From assembly GCF_024181725.1 (NCBI RefSeq), contig NZ_CP028908.1, forward strand, positions 5,383,501-5,447,500: DNA of 64,000 bases. The letters run 5' to 3'. The DNA comes from Bradyrhizobium sp. WD16. Its GTDB lineage: Bacteria > Pseudomonadota > Alphaproteobacteria > Rhizobiales > Xanthobacteraceae. Made by a program: the position numbers and the translations under genes. Under the pieces are notes generated by a model. It saw nothing but the letters and a program-made list of their open reading frames with translations. It was not told where the DNA came from and ran no database searches. Positions 53,857 through 63,978 of this stretch are shown piece by piece (position 1 is the stretch's first letter; each line of letters starts with the position of its first letter).

Positions 53857-53881
53857 GTAGGGCGCGCGATGCGCGTCCTAC
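53857..53881. terminator. Hairpin between convergent DUF2865 and nadE genes
   Basis: GTAGG-GCGCGC pairs with GCGCG-TCCTAC around GAT. It overlaps the nadE stop codon. No long T-run, so its strength is uncertain. Confidence 0.4.
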
Positions 53882-55626
53882 TCGTCGTAGCTGACCGACA
53901 CCCGGCCTGCCCGGCTGACCAGGCTGTCGTCAGGCAGCGGCAGCGGACCGCCCTTGTCACGAAAACGATTGGTGATCGGATAGCGGCGGTCGCGGCCGAA
54001 ATTGCGCCGCGTCACCTTGACGCCCGGTGCCGCCTGGCGGCGCTTGTATTCCGCGATGTTGAGCAGGCGATCGATCTTGGCCACCACCTCGCGCTCGTAT
54101 CCGGCGGCGACGATCGCGGCGAGCGGCTCTTCGTGCTCGACCAGCCGCTCGAGAATGCCATCGAGAATATCGTAGGGCGGCAGCGAATCCTGATCGAGCT
54201 GGTTCTCGCGCAGTTCCGCCGACGGCGGCCGCACGATGATGTGCTCGGGAATGACGATGCCCGAGGGACCGAGCGCCCCCTCCGGCTTCCAGCGGTTGCG
54301 CAGCCGCGACATGCGGAAGACCTGGGTCTTGTACAGGTCCTTGATCGGGTTGAAGCCCCCGTTCATGTCGCCATAGAGCGTGGCGTAGCCCACCGACATT
54401 TCCGACTTGTTGCCGGTGGTCACCAGCATGGCGCCGGACTTGTTGGAGATCGCCATCAGCAGCACGCCGCGGGTCCGCGCCTGCAGGTTTTCCTCGGTGA
54501 TGTCGCGGTTGAGCCCCTTGAACGGCGCGGCGAGGATCTGCTCGAAACCTTCGACGGCGGCAGCGATCGGCAGGATTTCACAGCCGAATCCGAGCGCGTC
54601 GGCGAGTGCGGCGGCATCATCGAGCGAAACCTGCGCGGTGTAGCGATAGGGCATCATTACGCCGCGGACCCGCTTGGCGCCGAGCGCATCCACTGCCATC
54701 GCCGCACACAATGCCGAGTCGATGCCGCCTGAAATCCCGAGCAGCACGCCGGGAAAGCCGTTCTTGTTGACATAATCGCGCAAGCCCAGCACGCAGGCGG
54801 CGTAATCGCCCTCGTCATCGCCGATCGCGGCCTCGACATCGCCGTCGCAGCGCCAGCCGTCGGGCGACTTGCGCCAGCGCTGGGTGACGATGCATTCGCG
54901 AAACGAGGGCAGTTGCGCGGCCAGGGTGCGATCGGCGTGCAGCACGAAAGAGGCGCCGTCGAAAACCAGCTCGTCCTGGCCGCCCACCTGATTGAGATAT
55001 ATCAGCGGCAGGTCACTCTCGGTGACGCGCGCCACCGCCATGGACAGGCGAATGTCGCTCTTGCCCCGCGCATAGGGCGAACCGTTCGGCACGATCAGGA
55101 TCTCGGCCCCGGTCTCGGCGAGGCACTCGACCACATTCTCGTATTCGCTCGATTCCTCCATCCAGGTATCTTCGCAGATCGGCACGCCAATCCGCACGCC
55201 GCGGACGGTCACCGGCCCGGATGCCGGACCGCGCGTGAACACCCGCTTCTCGTCGAATACCCCGTAATTCGGCAGATTGGCCTTGAAACGCAGCGCAGCG
55301 ATGCGGCCGCCGTCGAGCAGCGCGCAGGCGTTGTAGAGCTTGCCCTCGTCGACCCATGGCGTGCCGACCAGCACCGCCGGACCGCCGTCGGCGGTCTCCC
55401 GCGCCAGTTCCTCGACCGCGGCCCGACAGGCGGCCTGGAAAGCCGGCTTGAGCACGAGGTCTTCCGGAGGGTATCCGGCGATAAAGAGTTCGGACAGAAC
55501 GAGAAGATCGGCGCCGTCCGCCTTGGCCCTGGCGCGGGCCTCGCGCACCCGGTCCGCATTGCCGGCGACGTCGCCGACCACCGGATTGAGCTGGGCCAGC
55601 GTGATGTTGAGCGCGGTCTCGGTCAT
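53878..55626 (-). CDS. nadE: Glutamine-dependent NAD+ synthetase
   Basis: It makes NAD from deamido-NAD with ammonia from glutamine. The 582-residue protein has an N-terminal nitrilase-type glutaminase with triad Glu (LSELFIAGYPPEDLVL), Lys (FKANLPNYGVFDEKRVF) and Cys (VPICEDTW). The C-terminal synthetase has the ATP loop LGISGGIDSALCAAMA, then LVTTGNKSEMSVGYATLYGD. The ATG at 55626 gives the usual MTETALNITLAQLNPVVGD start. The extension to 55719 is rejected. Confidence 0.96.
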   Translation of the reverse strand: MTETALNITLAQLNPVVGDVAGNADRVREARARAKADGADLLVLSELFIAGYPPEDLVLKPAFQAACRAAVEELARETADGGPAVLVGTPWVDEGKLYNACALLDGGRIAALRFKANLPNYGVFDEKRVFTRGPASGPVTVRGVRIGVPICEDTWMEESSEYENVVECLAETGAEILIVPNGSPYARGKSDIRLSMAVARVTESDLPLIYLNQVGGQDELVFDGASFVLHADRTLAAQLPSFRECIVTQRWRKSPDGWRCDGDVEAAIGDDEGDYAACVLGLRDYVNKNGFPGVLLGISGGIDSALCAAMAVDALGAKRVRGVMMPYRYTAQVSLDDAAALADALGFGCEILPIAAAVEGFEQILAAPFKGLNRDITEENLQARTRGVLLMAISNKSGAMLVTTGNKSEMSVGYATLYGDMNGGFNPIKDLYKTQVFRMSRLRNRWKPEGALGPSGIVIPEHIIVRPPSAELRENQLDQDSLPPYDILDGILERLVEHEEPLAAIVAAGYEREVVAKIDRLLNIAEYKRRQAAPGVKVTRRNFGRDRRYPITNRFRDKGGPLPLPDDSLVSRAGRVSVSYDE

Positions 55627-55762
55627 GTTGCGTGCGCTTCCCGAACTTAAGTGCGACATCCAAGCCCCCTCTGCGACGTCCCTCTTACCCTCTCGGACTC
55701 GCAGCGACAATGAAGGCAATATCGGGACGGCCGCGCATTCGCCGCACGCCCGGCAGGGCGCA

Positions 55763-56068
55763 TCATCTCACAGCAGGCCGATGCGCTCGGCGAGTGCCGC
55801 GCACCAGACCAGAGCGATGATCAGAAGCATGCCCCCGACTGCGGCGGTTGGCGAGCTTTTCGATCGCGGTATTCAGGAGTTCGACCACGATCAGCAGCAC
55901 CACCACCGCGACCAGTTCGACGCGTCGGATCGCGGTGGTGCCGATCACGAAAGAGAGCGGCAGCGCCAGGGCCAGCGCCACCAATTCCTCGCGAAACGCC
56001 TGCTCCGAACGAGTAGCGAAGGTCAGCCCGTTCCAGCTGTAGACGCTTGCCCGCCAGAGCCGCAGCAC
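55763..56068 (-). pseudogene. dgkA (diacylglycerol kinase) with deleted active-site segment
   Basis: The N-terminal half is normal DgkA: LWRASVYSWNGLTFATRSEQ, AFREELVALALALPLSF, then VELLNTAIEKLAN. The next segment should read about DRxSxExHxLxGRAKDMGSAAV; it is missing, and the frame shifts to RRSRGHASDHRSGLV. In the other frame the lost C-terminal helix survives as AVGGMLLIIALVWCAALAER. About 15-20 codons, including the catalytic Lys-Asp pair, have been deleted. The start is probably the GTG at 56068, overlapping the aroG stop region. Inactive. Confidence 0.8.
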
Positions 56069-56069
56069 A

Positions 56070-57458
56070 TCATAGTCCTGAGGCGGCCGGCAGCGGCTGG
56101 GCCTTGTCGGCGCGCGCCTGCTTGAGCAGTTCGGCAATCAGGAAGGCCATGTCGATGGACTGCTCGGCATTGAGGCGCGGATCGCAGACCGTGTGATAGC
56201 GGTCGTTGAGGTCCTCATCCGTCAGGGCCCGGGCACCACCGATGCACTCGGTGACGTCCTTGCCCGTCATCTCCAGATGCACGCCGCCGGGATAGGTGCC
56301 TTCGGCGGCATGAATCTGGAAGAACGACTTTACCTCGGAGAGGATGCGATCGAACGGCCGCGTCTTGTAGCCGCTGGTCGCCGTGATGGTATTGCCGTGC
56401 ATCGGGTCGCACGACCACACCACCACCCGCCCCTCGCGCTTCACCGCGCGGATGAAGCCCGGCAGATGGTCGTCGATCTTGTCGGCGCCGAAACGGTTGA
56501 TCAGAGTGAGGCGTCCCGGCTCGTTGTCCGGATTGAGCACGTCGATCAGCCGCAGCAGTTCGTCCGGCTTGAGCGACGGTCCGCATTTCAGGCCGATCGG
56601 GTTCTTGATACCGCGGAAATACTCGATGTGGGCATGGTCGAGCTGGCGGGTGCGGTCGCCGATCCAGATCATGTGGCCGGACGTCGCGTACCAGTCGCCG
56701 GTGGTCGAATCAACGCGGGTCATCGCCTGCTCGTAGCCGAGCAGCAGCGCCTCATGGCTGGTGTAGAAATCCGTCGAGCGCAACTCCGGATGACTATCGA
56801 AGTCGAGACCGCAGGCGCGCATGAAATTGAGCGCGTCGGAGATGCGGTCGGCGAGTTCCCGGTACCGGCGGGACTGCGGCGAATCCTTGACGAATCCGAG
56901 CATCCATTGATGCAGACTGGCGAGATTGGCGAAGCCGCCGGTAGCGAACGCGCGCAGCAAATTGAGCGTCGCGGCCGACTGGCGATAGGCCATCAGCTGG
57001 CGCTGCGGATCCGGGGTGCGCGCTTCGGGCGTGAAGGCGATGTCGTTGATGATGTCGCCGCGGTAGCTCGGCAGCTCGACGCCGTTGAGCTTCTCGGTCG
57101 GCGACGAGCGCGGCTTGGCGAACTGGCCGGCAATGCGGCCGACTTTCACCACCGGCACGGCGCCGGCATAAGTCAGCACCACCGCCATCTGCAGAAAGAC
57201 GCGGAAGAAATCGCGGATATTGTTGGCGCCATGCTCGGCGAAACTTTCGGCGCAGTCACCGCCCTGCAGCAGGAACGCTTTGCCGGCCGCCACGCGCGCC
57301 AGCGCGCGCTTCAGATTGCGCGCCTCGCCAGCAAAAACCAGCGGCGGAAAGGTGGCGAGCTGCGCCTCGACCTCGGCCAGAGCCTTCGGATCGGGATAGA
57401 CCGGCATCTGAAGCACCGGTTTGTTGCGCCAGCTATCGGGGGTCCACCGTTCGGACAT
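56070..57458 (-). CDS. aroG: Class II 3-deoxy-7-phosphoheptulonate synthase
   Basis: First enzyme of the shikimate pathway, condensing phosphoenolpyruvate and erythrose 4-phosphate. The 462-residue class II (plant-like) protein has [39 protein letters not shown] with the metal Cys, [36 protein letters not shown] and GGVHLEMTG. Not related to the class I AroFGH of enteric bacteria. It precedes the broken dgkA. Confidence 0.96.
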   Translation of the reverse strand: MSERWTPDSWRNKPVLQMPVYPDPKALAEVEAQLATFPPLVFAGEARNLKRALARVAAGKAFLLQGGDCAESFAEHGANNIRDFFRVFLQMAVVLTYAGAVPVVKVGRIAGQFAKPRSSPTEKLNGVELPSYRGDIINDIAFTPEARTPDPQRQLMAYRQSAATLNLLRAFATGGFANLASLHQWMLGFVKDSPQSRRYRELADRISDALNFMRACGLDFDSHPELRSTDFYTSHEALLLGYEQAMTRVDSTTGDWYATSGHMIWIGDRTRQLDHAHIEYFRGIKNPIGLKCGPSLKPDELLRLIDVLNPDNEPGRLTLINRFGADKIDDHLPGFIRAVKREGRVVVWSCDPMHGNTITATSGYKTRPFDRILSEVKSFFQIHAAEGTYPGGVHLEMTGKDVTECIGGARALTDEDLNDRYHTVCDPRLNAEQSIDMAFLIAELLKQARADKAQPLPAASGL

Positions 57459-57660
57459 GGTCCTCTCCTACGCCCTTTCCTTTGGGAAACGGCCGGGAGG
57501 GGATCGGCTGTCGGGTCACCCGACCTGGCACGCCCATCCCGGACGTGGCGGGGTTATACACAGCGTCCCCATGAACCGCCAGTTGCAATTCGCTGTGTCC
57601 GTTCAACACCTTGCTCGGACAGCCGAAACCCGCTTTGATGCCGCGCGGAGGGTTGGGGCC

Positions 57661-58536
57661 GTGACCGACGCTATGTTCGACGACGTTTTCGCCGATGATA
57701 TCCGGATTCCGGCGGATGACGGCTTTTCTCTCGCCGGCACGCTGTTCATGCCGCGAGGCCGCCGGCGGAATGCGGTCCTGATCAATTCCGCGACGGCCGT
57801 CCCGCGGCGGATCTATCGCGGCTTTGCCAACTATCTCGCGGCGCGCGGAGCCGTGGTCCTGACCTATGACTATCGCGGCGTCGGCGGCTCGCGGCCGAAG
57901 TCGCTCAAGGGCTTTGGCGCCCGCATGGCCGATTGGGCGGAACGGGATGCCGCCAGCGCGGTCACCTGGATGCGGCAGCGCTACGCCGCGCTGCCGCTGA
58001 GCTACATCGGTCATTCCTTCGGCGGCCAGGCGCTCGGACTCCTGCACAACAACGATCAGGTTGCGCGGGCGTTGCTGGTGGCGTCCCAGGCGGCCTACTG
58101 GAAGCTGATCCCGGGCATCGAACGCTACCGGGTCTACACGTTGATGAACGTGATCGGCCGGCCGGTCGCCAACGCCCTCGGCTATGTGCCGGGACGGCTC
58201 GGAATCGGCGAGGACCTGCCGAAGGAGGTGTTTCTGCAATGGACCAAATGGGTGATGAGCGAGCGGTATTTTTTCGATGACGCCTCGCTGACGGCACTCG
58301 CCCATTTTTCCAATTACCGTCACCCGCTGATGGCGCTCTGCATCGCCGACGATCCCTGGGCGCCACGCCCAACGGTCGAACTGTTGTGCTCGGGGTTCAC
58401 CAGCACCTCGCCCGACATCATCACCATCAATCCGGCGGACGCCGGCGTCGCCGCCATCGGCCATTTCGGCTTCTTCCGCCCGGAACACCGGACAACGCTA
58501 TGGAAGCGCGCGGCCGATTGGCTGCTCGCAACCTGA
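57661..58536 (+). CDS. Alpha/beta hydrolase
   Basis: A 291-residue serine hydrolase. The nucleophile elbow is SYIGHSFGGQALGL, the oxyanion region TYDYRGVGGSRPKS, and the late His lies in AIGHFGFFRPEH. The N-terminus DIRIPADDGFSLAGTLFMP is the family start. The GTG at 57661 has GGAGG 9 nt upstream; an ATG at 57673 is the alternative. Longer in-frame starts run into the aroG promoter. Substrate unknown. Confidence 0.85.
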   Translation: MTDAMFDDVFADDIRIPADDGFSLAGTLFMPRGRRRNAVLINSATAVPRRIYRGFANYLAARGAVVLTYDYRGVGGSRPKSLKGFGARMADWAERDAASAVTWMRQRYAALPLSYIGHSFGGQALGLLHNNDQVARALLVASQAAYWKLIPGIERYRVYTLMNVIGRPVANALGYVPGRLGIGEDLPKEVFLQWTKWVMSERYFFDDASLTALAHFSNYRHPLMALCIADDPWAPRPTVELLCSGFTSTSPDIITINPADAGVAAIGHFGFFRPEHRTTLWKRAADWLLAT

Positions 58537-58588
58537 CCGGTCATCGGGCTGGAACAGATCGCACAAATCCGAGGAACGTCGATCGGCC

Positions 58589-59980
58589 CTACCCGGCAGC
58601 CTCACGGACATAGCGCGCGAAGGGCTGGCGCATGGTGACGAGCTCTTCCGCGGCGGTCGGGTGCACCGCGATCGTGGCATCGAAATCGGCCTTGGTCGCC
58701 TTCAGCTTCACCGCAACCCCGATCACCTGGATCAGCTCGCCGGCTTCGGGACCGACGATATGACAACCGAGCACCCGATCGGTCTGCCCGTCGACGATCA
58801 GCTTCATCAGGATGCGGGTATCGCGCCCGGACAGGGTCGCCTTCATCGGACGGAATTCGGCCTTGTAGACGTCGACGTGGCTGTACTGCACCCGCGCCTG
58901 GGCCTCGGTCAGGCCGACGGTCCCGACCTCGGGCTGGGAGAAGACCGCGGTCGGAATGTTGGTGTGGTCCACCGCCGTCGGACGGTTGCCGAAAACGGTA
59001 TCGGCGAAGGCATGGCCCTCACGGATCGCCACGGGCGTCAGATTGACCCGGTGGGTGACGTCGCCGACGGCATAGATATGCGGCACCGAACTGCGCGAAT
59101 GGCCGTCCACCGCGATCCCGCCGTTGTTGGGGTTGATGTCGACACCGGCGTTTTCGAGGCCGAGATTGGCGACATTGGGATGGCGGCCGATCGCGAACAT
59201 CACCTTGTCGCCGCCGACGCTCGAGCCATCGGACAGATGGGCGATGTATTCCCCGCCGTGGCGTTCGACCGCCGTCACGGTGCGTTCGGTGAGGATATTG
59301 ATTCCCGCCTTCTCCATTTCGCGCCGGAGGTGCTTGCGCACGTCCTCGTCGAAACCGCGCAGGATGTTGTCGCCGCGGTAGACCAGCGTGACGTCGCTGC
59401 CGAGACCGGCGAAGATGCAGGCGAATTCCAGCGCGATATAGCCGCCGCCCTGGATCAGAATGCGGCGGGGCTGCTCCTTCAGATCGAACACCTCGTTGGA
59501 CGAGATGACATGTTCGATGCCCGGAATCGGACGGCCGTGGTTGGGCGCGGCACCGGTGGCGATCAGAATGTTCTTCGGCCGCACCAGTTCGCCGCTGGAT
59601 AGCCGCAGACTGCGCGCGTCCTCGAACACCGCCCGCGTCCGCACGAGGTGCGCGCCGGAACGCTCCAGATTGGCGATATAGGCCGCCTCCAGCCGGGCGA
59701 TCTCCTTGTCCTTGTTGGCGATCAGCGTCGACCAGTTGAAATTCGCCTGGGGGATCGACCAACCGAAGCCGGCGGCGTCCTCGATCTCGTGGTGCACATG
59801 GGACGCATAGACCATCAGCTTCTTCGGCACGCAGCCGCGGATCACGCAGGTGCCGCCGACGCGATACTCCTCGGCGACCATCACCTTCGCGCCGTAACCG
59901 GCAGCGATCCGGGCGGCGCGCACGCCCCCGGATCCACCACCGATGACGAACAGATCAAGGTCGTCGAAGGCCTTGGTCAC
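58589..59980 (-). CDS. gor: Glutathione-disulfide reductase
   Basis: It reduces oxidised glutathione with NADPH. The 463-residue FAD protein has FVIGGGSGGVRAARIAAGYG, the redox pair GGTCVIRGCVPKKLM, NADPH site IQGGGYIALEFACIFAGLGS, FAD site YAVGDVTHRVNLTPVA and the dimer His region TIAVHPTAAEELVTM. The GTG at 59980 is the start, 4 nt after the DUF2059 stop, so translation may be coupled; AAGGAG lies 10 nt upstream. Confidence 0.95.
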   Translation of the reverse strand: MTKAFDDLDLFVIGGGSGGVRAARIAAGYGAKVMVAEEYRVGGTCVIRGCVPKKLMVYASHVHHEIEDAAGFGWSIPQANFNWSTLIANKDKEIARLEAAYIANLERSGAHLVRTRAVFEDARSLRLSSGELVRPKNILIATGAAPNHGRPIPGIEHVISSNEVFDLKEQPRRILIQGGGYIALEFACIFAGLGSDVTLVYRGDNILRGFDEDVRKHLRREMEKAGINILTERTVTAVERHGGEYIAHLSDGSSVGGDKVMFAIGRHPNVANLGLENAGVDINPNNGGIAVDGHSRSSVPHIYAVGDVTHRVNLTPVAIREGHAFADTVFGNRPTAVDHTNIPTAVFSQPEVGTVGLTEAQARVQYSHVDVYKAEFRPMKATLSGRDTRILMKLIVDGQTDRVLGCHIVGPEAGELIQVIGVAVKLKATKADFDATIAVHPTAAEELVTMRQPFARYVREAAG

Positions 59981-59984
59981 GTCC

Positions 59985-60503
59985 TCAGATCTCCTTGCCG
60001 CGCGCCCGCATCTCGGAGCGGAACTTGGCCGCGACCTCGTTGGAGAAGGCATTGGCCCAATCGTTCATGAAGGCAATGCTGCCGGCGATCGACTTGGGCT
60101 CCATCTCCAGGAATTTCTGGCCGAGCGGCGTCTTGTAGAAGGCAATCAGGTCGCGCAATTCCTGCTCGGTGAAGTTGGTGGCGTAGATCTCCGCCATCGC
60201 CTTGCCGACATCGTCACGCTTGGCAGCGAGCTCGCCGGCGAGCTTCAACGCGATCTCGTTGAGGTCCTTCTGGTAGTTCACATTGGTCTGCAGGATCGCG
60301 TCCTTGGTGCGCTGGATCACCGTCGGCACGATGTTCTGATAGATCTGGTTGGCTTTCTTGATGGTCAGAAGCTCGGTGGCGGCGGCGACGGCGCTGGCCG
60401 ACGGCGGCGTCGCGTTGGCCGCCTTCTGCGCCTGGGCATGCGCGCTGACGGTCAAGGCGAGACCGAACCCGGCGATCAGCAGGGCTTTCGACAGTTTCAT
60501 CAT
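59985..60503 (-). CDS. DUF2059 domain-containing periplasmic protein
   Basis: A 172-residue exported protein with a signal peptide (MKLSKALLIAGFGLALTVSA, then HAQA). The helical DUF2059 domain has YATNFTEQELRDLIAFYKTP and GQKFLEMEPKSIAGSIAFMN. Strong GAGGAG upstream of the paired ATGs at 60503/60500. Sits between rpiA and gor, a layout I recall as common in Bradyrhizobiaceae. Function unknown. Confidence 0.9.
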   Translation of the reverse strand: MMKLSKALLIAGFGLALTVSAHAQAQKAANATPPSASAVAAATELLTIKKANQIYQNIVPTVIQRTKDAILQTNVNYQKDLNEIALKLAGELAAKRDDVGKAMAEIYATNFTEQELRDLIAFYKTPLGQKFLEMEPKSIAGSIAFMNDWANAFSNEVAAKFRSEMRARGKEI

Positions 60504-60514
60504 TCCATTTCTCC

Positions 60515-61237
60515 TCAGATTGCGGCGCGCGGCCGCTCGATCACGCGAATACCGTTTGAGCCCGCCAGCACCGCGGCGCTGGCCAGGCCGATGAACAGAC
60601 CGTGTTCGACGACGCCTGGAATAGCTGCGAGCGAGGCAGCAAGCGCGGGCGCATCGGGGATGGCTCCGAGATGAGCGTCGACGATCCAGTGGCTACCATC
60701 GGTGACGAAACCAAGACCGTGATTGGGGCCGGTCCTGACCGTGCGCAGTTCGAGCCGCCCCGTAAGACCGTGTGCGGCCAGCACCTCGGCGATCTCCCGC
60801 CGCGTCGCCGCGATGCCGAACGGAATCACCTCGATCGGCAGCGGGAAGCGCCCCAGCGTTTCCACCCACTTGCTATCGTCGGCGATCACGATCATGCGAT
60901 CGGACGCTGCGGCGACGATCTTCTCGCGCAGCAGCGCGCCGCCACCACCCTTGATCAGGTTGAGCTGCGGGTCGATCTCGTCGGCGCCATCGACGGTGAG
61001 ATCGAGGTGCTCGATCTCGTCGAGGCTGCCGAGCGGCACGCCGCAGCGCTCGGCATCGGCCCGGGTCGATTCCGAGGTCGGCACGCCGATCACCTTGAGC
61101 CCCGCCCGCACCTTCTCGCCAAGCAACTCGACGAAGTGCTTGGCTGTAGAACCGGTTCCGAGTCCGAGTTTCATGCCGTCGCTGACGAATTCGAGCGCGC
61201 GCGCCGCCGCCTGGCGTTTCAAATCTTCGGAGTTCAT
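60515..61237 (-). CDS. rpiA: Ribose-5-phosphate isomerase A
   Basis: It interconverts ribose 5-phosphate and ribulose 5-phosphate. The 240-residue protein has [20 protein letters not shown] (substrate loop), [20 protein letters not shown] with the catalytic Asp/Glu region, [20 protein letters not shown] and the C-terminal [14 protein letters not shown]. First gene of rpiA-DUF2059-gor. Confidence 0.96.
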   Translation of the reverse strand: MNSEDLKRQAAARALEFVSDGMKLGLGTGSTAKHFVELLGEKVRAGLKVIGVPTSESTRADAERCGVPLGSLDEIEHLDLTVDGADEIDPQLNLIKGGGGALLREKIVAAASDRMIVIADDSKWVETLGRFPLPIEVIPFGIAATRREIAEVLAAHGLTGRLELRTVRTGPNHGLGFVTDGSHWIVDAHLGAIPDAPALAASLAAIPGVVEHGLFIGLASAAVLAGSNGIRVIERPRAAI

Positions 61238-61289
61238 CGAATGCTCGTTGGGCCGGCGAGCACCGCCGGCAGGTTGCGGAGGCGCAGTT

Positions 61290-61365
61290 CTAGTGTGGTG
61301 CCTCCCAATTGCCTACCCCTTTGCGGCAGGGCCGATAGGCAATTGCAAGACATAAGCCACACTAG
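61290..61365. repeat. Solitary A-type palindrome
   Basis: CTAGTGTGGTGCCTCCCAAT at the left pairs with ATTGCAAGACATAAGCCAC and ACTAG at the right; the loop has CCTTTGCGGCAGGG. Arms carry several mismatches (CTCCC opposite CAAGA), so this copy is drifting. It lies between the divergent rpiA and gph genes. Confidence 0.85.
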
Positions 61366-61463
61366 CCTCGATCAGGGCGAAGGAACAGGCCGGCAAAGAG
61401 TTTCGTGGAACCTTTCCTCACCGATCCCTTGCATCAGGCGGAGGGGCCCGGTAGCCAAATTCC

Positions 61464-62159
61464 ATGACAGTCACATCCCTCGACGCTCCGCTGGTGGTTT
61501 TTGACTTGGACGGCACTCTCGTCGACACTGCCCCCGACCTCGTCAGCGCCCTCAATCATGTGCTTGATCGCGAGGGACTGCGACCGCTGCCGCTCGCCTC
61601 AGCCCGAAAGATGATCGGCGCCGGCGCCCGCCGGATGCTCGAACGCGGCCTTGAGGCCGACGGCCGGGCCGTGGAGCCCGGCGATCTCGACCGCCTGACC
61701 GCCGATTTCATCGGCTTCTACGCCGAACACATCGCCGATCTCTCTCGCCCCTTCGAAGGCGTGGTGGACACCCTGGATCATCTGGCCCAGCGTGGCTTTC
61801 TTCTCGCGGTCTGCACCAACAAGCTGGAATGGCTGTCGCGGCGCCTCCTCGACCAGCTCGGACTGACCGAGCATTTCGCGGCCATCTGCGGCGCCGACAC
61901 CTTCGGTGTGTCGAAGCCCGACCCGGCGATCCTGCGCCAGACCATCGCCCGGGCCGGTGGCAGCCTGAAGGCCGCGGTGATGGTGGGAGATTCCGGTCCG
62001 GATGTCGGTGTCGCCCGCCGCGCCGGCGTCCCGGTGATCGGCGTGGATTTTGGCTACACCGAAATTCCCATTGCGGAACTGGCGCCCGACACCATCATCA
62101 GTGCCATGGTGGAGTTGCCGCGCGCCCTGCGAGACCTGCTTCCCTCACACAATCAGTAG
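61464..62159 (+). CDS. gph: Phosphoglycolate phosphatase (HAD family)
   Basis: A 231-residue HAD phosphatase that removes 2-phosphoglycolate. Motif I is VFDLDGTLVDTAPDL, motif II AVCTNKLEWLSRRLL, motif III around GVSKPDPAIL and motif IV VMVGDSGPDVGVARRAGVP. Cap domain of the Gph type (GAGARRMLERGLEADGR). The start MTVTSLDAP is normal. Confidence 0.92.
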   Translation: MTVTSLDAPLVVFDLDGTLVDTAPDLVSALNHVLDREGLRPLPLASARKMIGAGARRMLERGLEADGRAVEPGDLDRLTADFIGFYAEHIADLSRPFEGVVDTLDHLAQRGFLLAVCTNKLEWLSRRLLDQLGLTEHFAAICGADTFGVSKPDPAILRQTIARAGGSLKAAVMVGDSGPDVGVARRAGVPVIGVDFGYTEIPIAELAPDTIISAMVELPRALRDLLPSHNQ

Positions 62160-62318
62160 AAAGATGAGGAAGTCCACCTGCTTTTAGAGTGGTTATATGG
62201 TACCAACGTTAACCTTTTTTCAACACCTCGCGATCGGCCGCGTTGCATACGGTTAATGACGCCCCTATGGTCCGGCGCGGGGACTGTGGCGGCTAGCCGC
62301 AATAATGGACGGTGGAAC

Positions 62319-62786
62319 ATGCGTCGCGTCATTACGATCGCCGCTGCGAGCATCACGCTTGCCGGCTGTGGTTCAATGCCATCAATGGATTTTCTCAAGC
62401 CGACGCCGCCGAGCGTCACGGTTCGTCTCGAATCCGTGCCACCAGGCGCCGACGCGAGGACGTCGGTCGGTCCGGGCTGCAAGACGCCCTGCACCGTGTC
62501 GCTGCCGGCGAGCGACAACTTCACCGTCAGCTACACGCTCGAGAAATATCAGCCGCAAACCGTCGCCGTGACCACGGCGCAGGTTCCGGGGGATCTCGGC
62601 AGCCCGCCGACGGTGACCACCGATCCCAATCCGGTGTTCGCGGAACTGCAGCCGGCGACGCCGCCCAAGCGCGTCGTCAAGCATCGCAAGAGGCCCAAGG
62701 CCGCAGCAGCGCCCGCCGCTGCCGCTCCGGCGGCAACCCCGGCGACCGCGGATTCGGCCTTCCCGGCGCCGCCGCCCAGCCGCTAA
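62319..62786 (+). CDS. Putative lipoprotein with PEGA-like domain
   Basis: A 155-residue exported protein. The start MRRVITIAAASITLAGCGSM has a lipobox (LAGC, Cys17). The core VTVRLESVPPGADARTSVGP followed by CKTPCTVSLPASDNFTVSYT has the beta pattern of PEGA-like domains. The C-terminal third is Lys-rich then Ala/Pro-rich (HRKRPKAAAAPAAAAP), suited to reaching the cell wall. The extension to 62256 is rejected. Function unknown. Confidence 0.8.
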   Translation: MRRVITIAAASITLAGCGSMPSMDFLKPTPPSVTVRLESVPPGADARTSVGPGCKTPCTVSLPASDNFTVSYTLEKYQPQTVAVTTAQVPGDLGSPPTVTTDPNPVFAELQPATPPKRVVKHRKRPKAAAAPAAAAPAATPATADSAFPAPPPSR

Positions 62787-62858
62787 TCCGATCACGACGA
62801 TTGTGCTGCGCACCATCGCGCGCGGCACAATCGCGCGACGGAGCTGCGACGCCTGGGC

Positions 62859-62900
62859 GCTTGCCGCAGAGGGGTAGGCAATTGCGAGGCGCCGCACTAG
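62859..62900. repeat. Half of an A-type palindrome upstream of moaA
   Basis: CTTGCCGCAGAGGGGTAGGC followed by AATTGCGAGGCGCCGCACTAG is the right half of an inverted A module, including the CTAG end. The left half is gone. It ends 64 bp before the moaA start. Confidence 0.75.
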
Positions 62901-62964
62901 ATTATGACAGTCGGTGACCTTCGGGTGCCGCGCGCCCGCTGACTGTCACGAAGCAAGGTCCCGG

Positions 62965-63978
62965 ATGAACGGAGTTGCTCCAGGCCCCATGACCGATTCG
63001 TTCGGCCGCACCATCACCTATTTGCGGGTGTCGGTGACGGATCGGTGCGACCTGCGCTGTTTCTATTGCATGTCCGAGGACATGACCTTCCTGCCGAAGG
63101 CCGATCTCCTCACCCTCGAAGAACTCGACCGGCTCTGCTTTGCCTTCATCGCCCGCGGCGTGCGCAAGCTGCGCCTGACGGGCGGCGAGCCGCTGGTCAG
63201 ACGCAACGTAATGGCGCTGGTGCGCTCGCTCTCGCGCCATCTCAGTACCGGCGCGCTCGACGAACTCACCCTGACCACCAACGGCTCCCAGCTCGCTCGC
63301 TTCGCTCAGGAGTTGCGGGATTGCGGTGTGCGCCGCATCAACGTCTCGCTCGACACTCTCGAAGCCGACAAATTCCGCGCGATCACCCGCTGGGGCGAAC
63401 TCGACAAGGTCATGGCCGGGATTGATGCGGCCCGTGCCGCGGGCCTCCACGTCAAGATCAATGCCGTAGCGCTCAAGGGGCTGAACGAGGACGAAATCCC
63501 GGCCCTGATCGACTGGGCCCACGGCCTCGGCATGGATCTCACCTTGATCGAGGTGATGCCCATGGGCGAGATCGGGAGCGGAAGACTGGAGCAATACGTG
63601 CCGCTGTCGCTGATCCGAGCCCGGCTCTCCAGCCACTACACCCTGACCGACCTTGATGAGACCAGCGGCGGCCCGGCCCGCTATGTCCGCGTCGAGGAGA
63701 CCGGCGGCAAGCTCGGCTTCATTACGCCGATGACCCATAATTTCTGCGAGGCCTGCAACCGGGTGCGCATCACCTGCACCGGGACCCTCCATACCTGCCT
63801 CGGTCAGGAGGATGCCGCGGACCTGCGCCGGCCGCTGCGGGCCTCCACCGACGACACCCTGCTCCATGACGCCATTGACCGGGCGATCGGGCAAAAGCCG
63901 CGCGGCCATGACTTCATCATCGACCGCCGCCATAACCGGCCGAGCGTCAGCCGCCACATGAGCGTGACCGGGGGCTGA
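62965..63978 (+). CDS. moaA: GTP 3',8-cyclase (molybdenum cofactor synthesis)
   Basis: A radical-SAM enzyme that rearranges GTP to 3',8-cyclo-GTP in the first step of molybdopterin synthesis. The 337-residue protein has the N-terminal cluster motif [21 protein letters not shown], the C-terminal cluster Cys set [20 protein letters not shown] and the conserved Gly-Gly at the very end. The ATG at 62965 (AAGG upstream) is preferred; an ATG at 62989 is also possible. No moaC, mogA or moeA is in the window. Confidence 0.95.
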   Translation: MNGVAPGPMTDSFGRTITYLRVSVTDRCDLRCFYCMSEDMTFLPKADLLTLEELDRLCFAFIARGVRKLRLTGGEPLVRRNVMALVRSLSRHLSTGALDELTLTTNGSQLARFAQELRDCGVRRINVSLDTLEADKFRAITRWGELDKVMAGIDAARAAGLHVKINAVALKGLNEDEIPALIDWAHGLGMDLTLIEVMPMGEIGSGRLEQYVPLSLIRARLSSHYTLTDLDETSGGPARYVRVEETGGKLGFITPMTHNFCEACNRVRITCTGTLHTCLGQEDAADLRRPLRASTDDTLLHDAIDRAIGQKPRGHDFIIDRRHNRPSVSRHMSVTGG

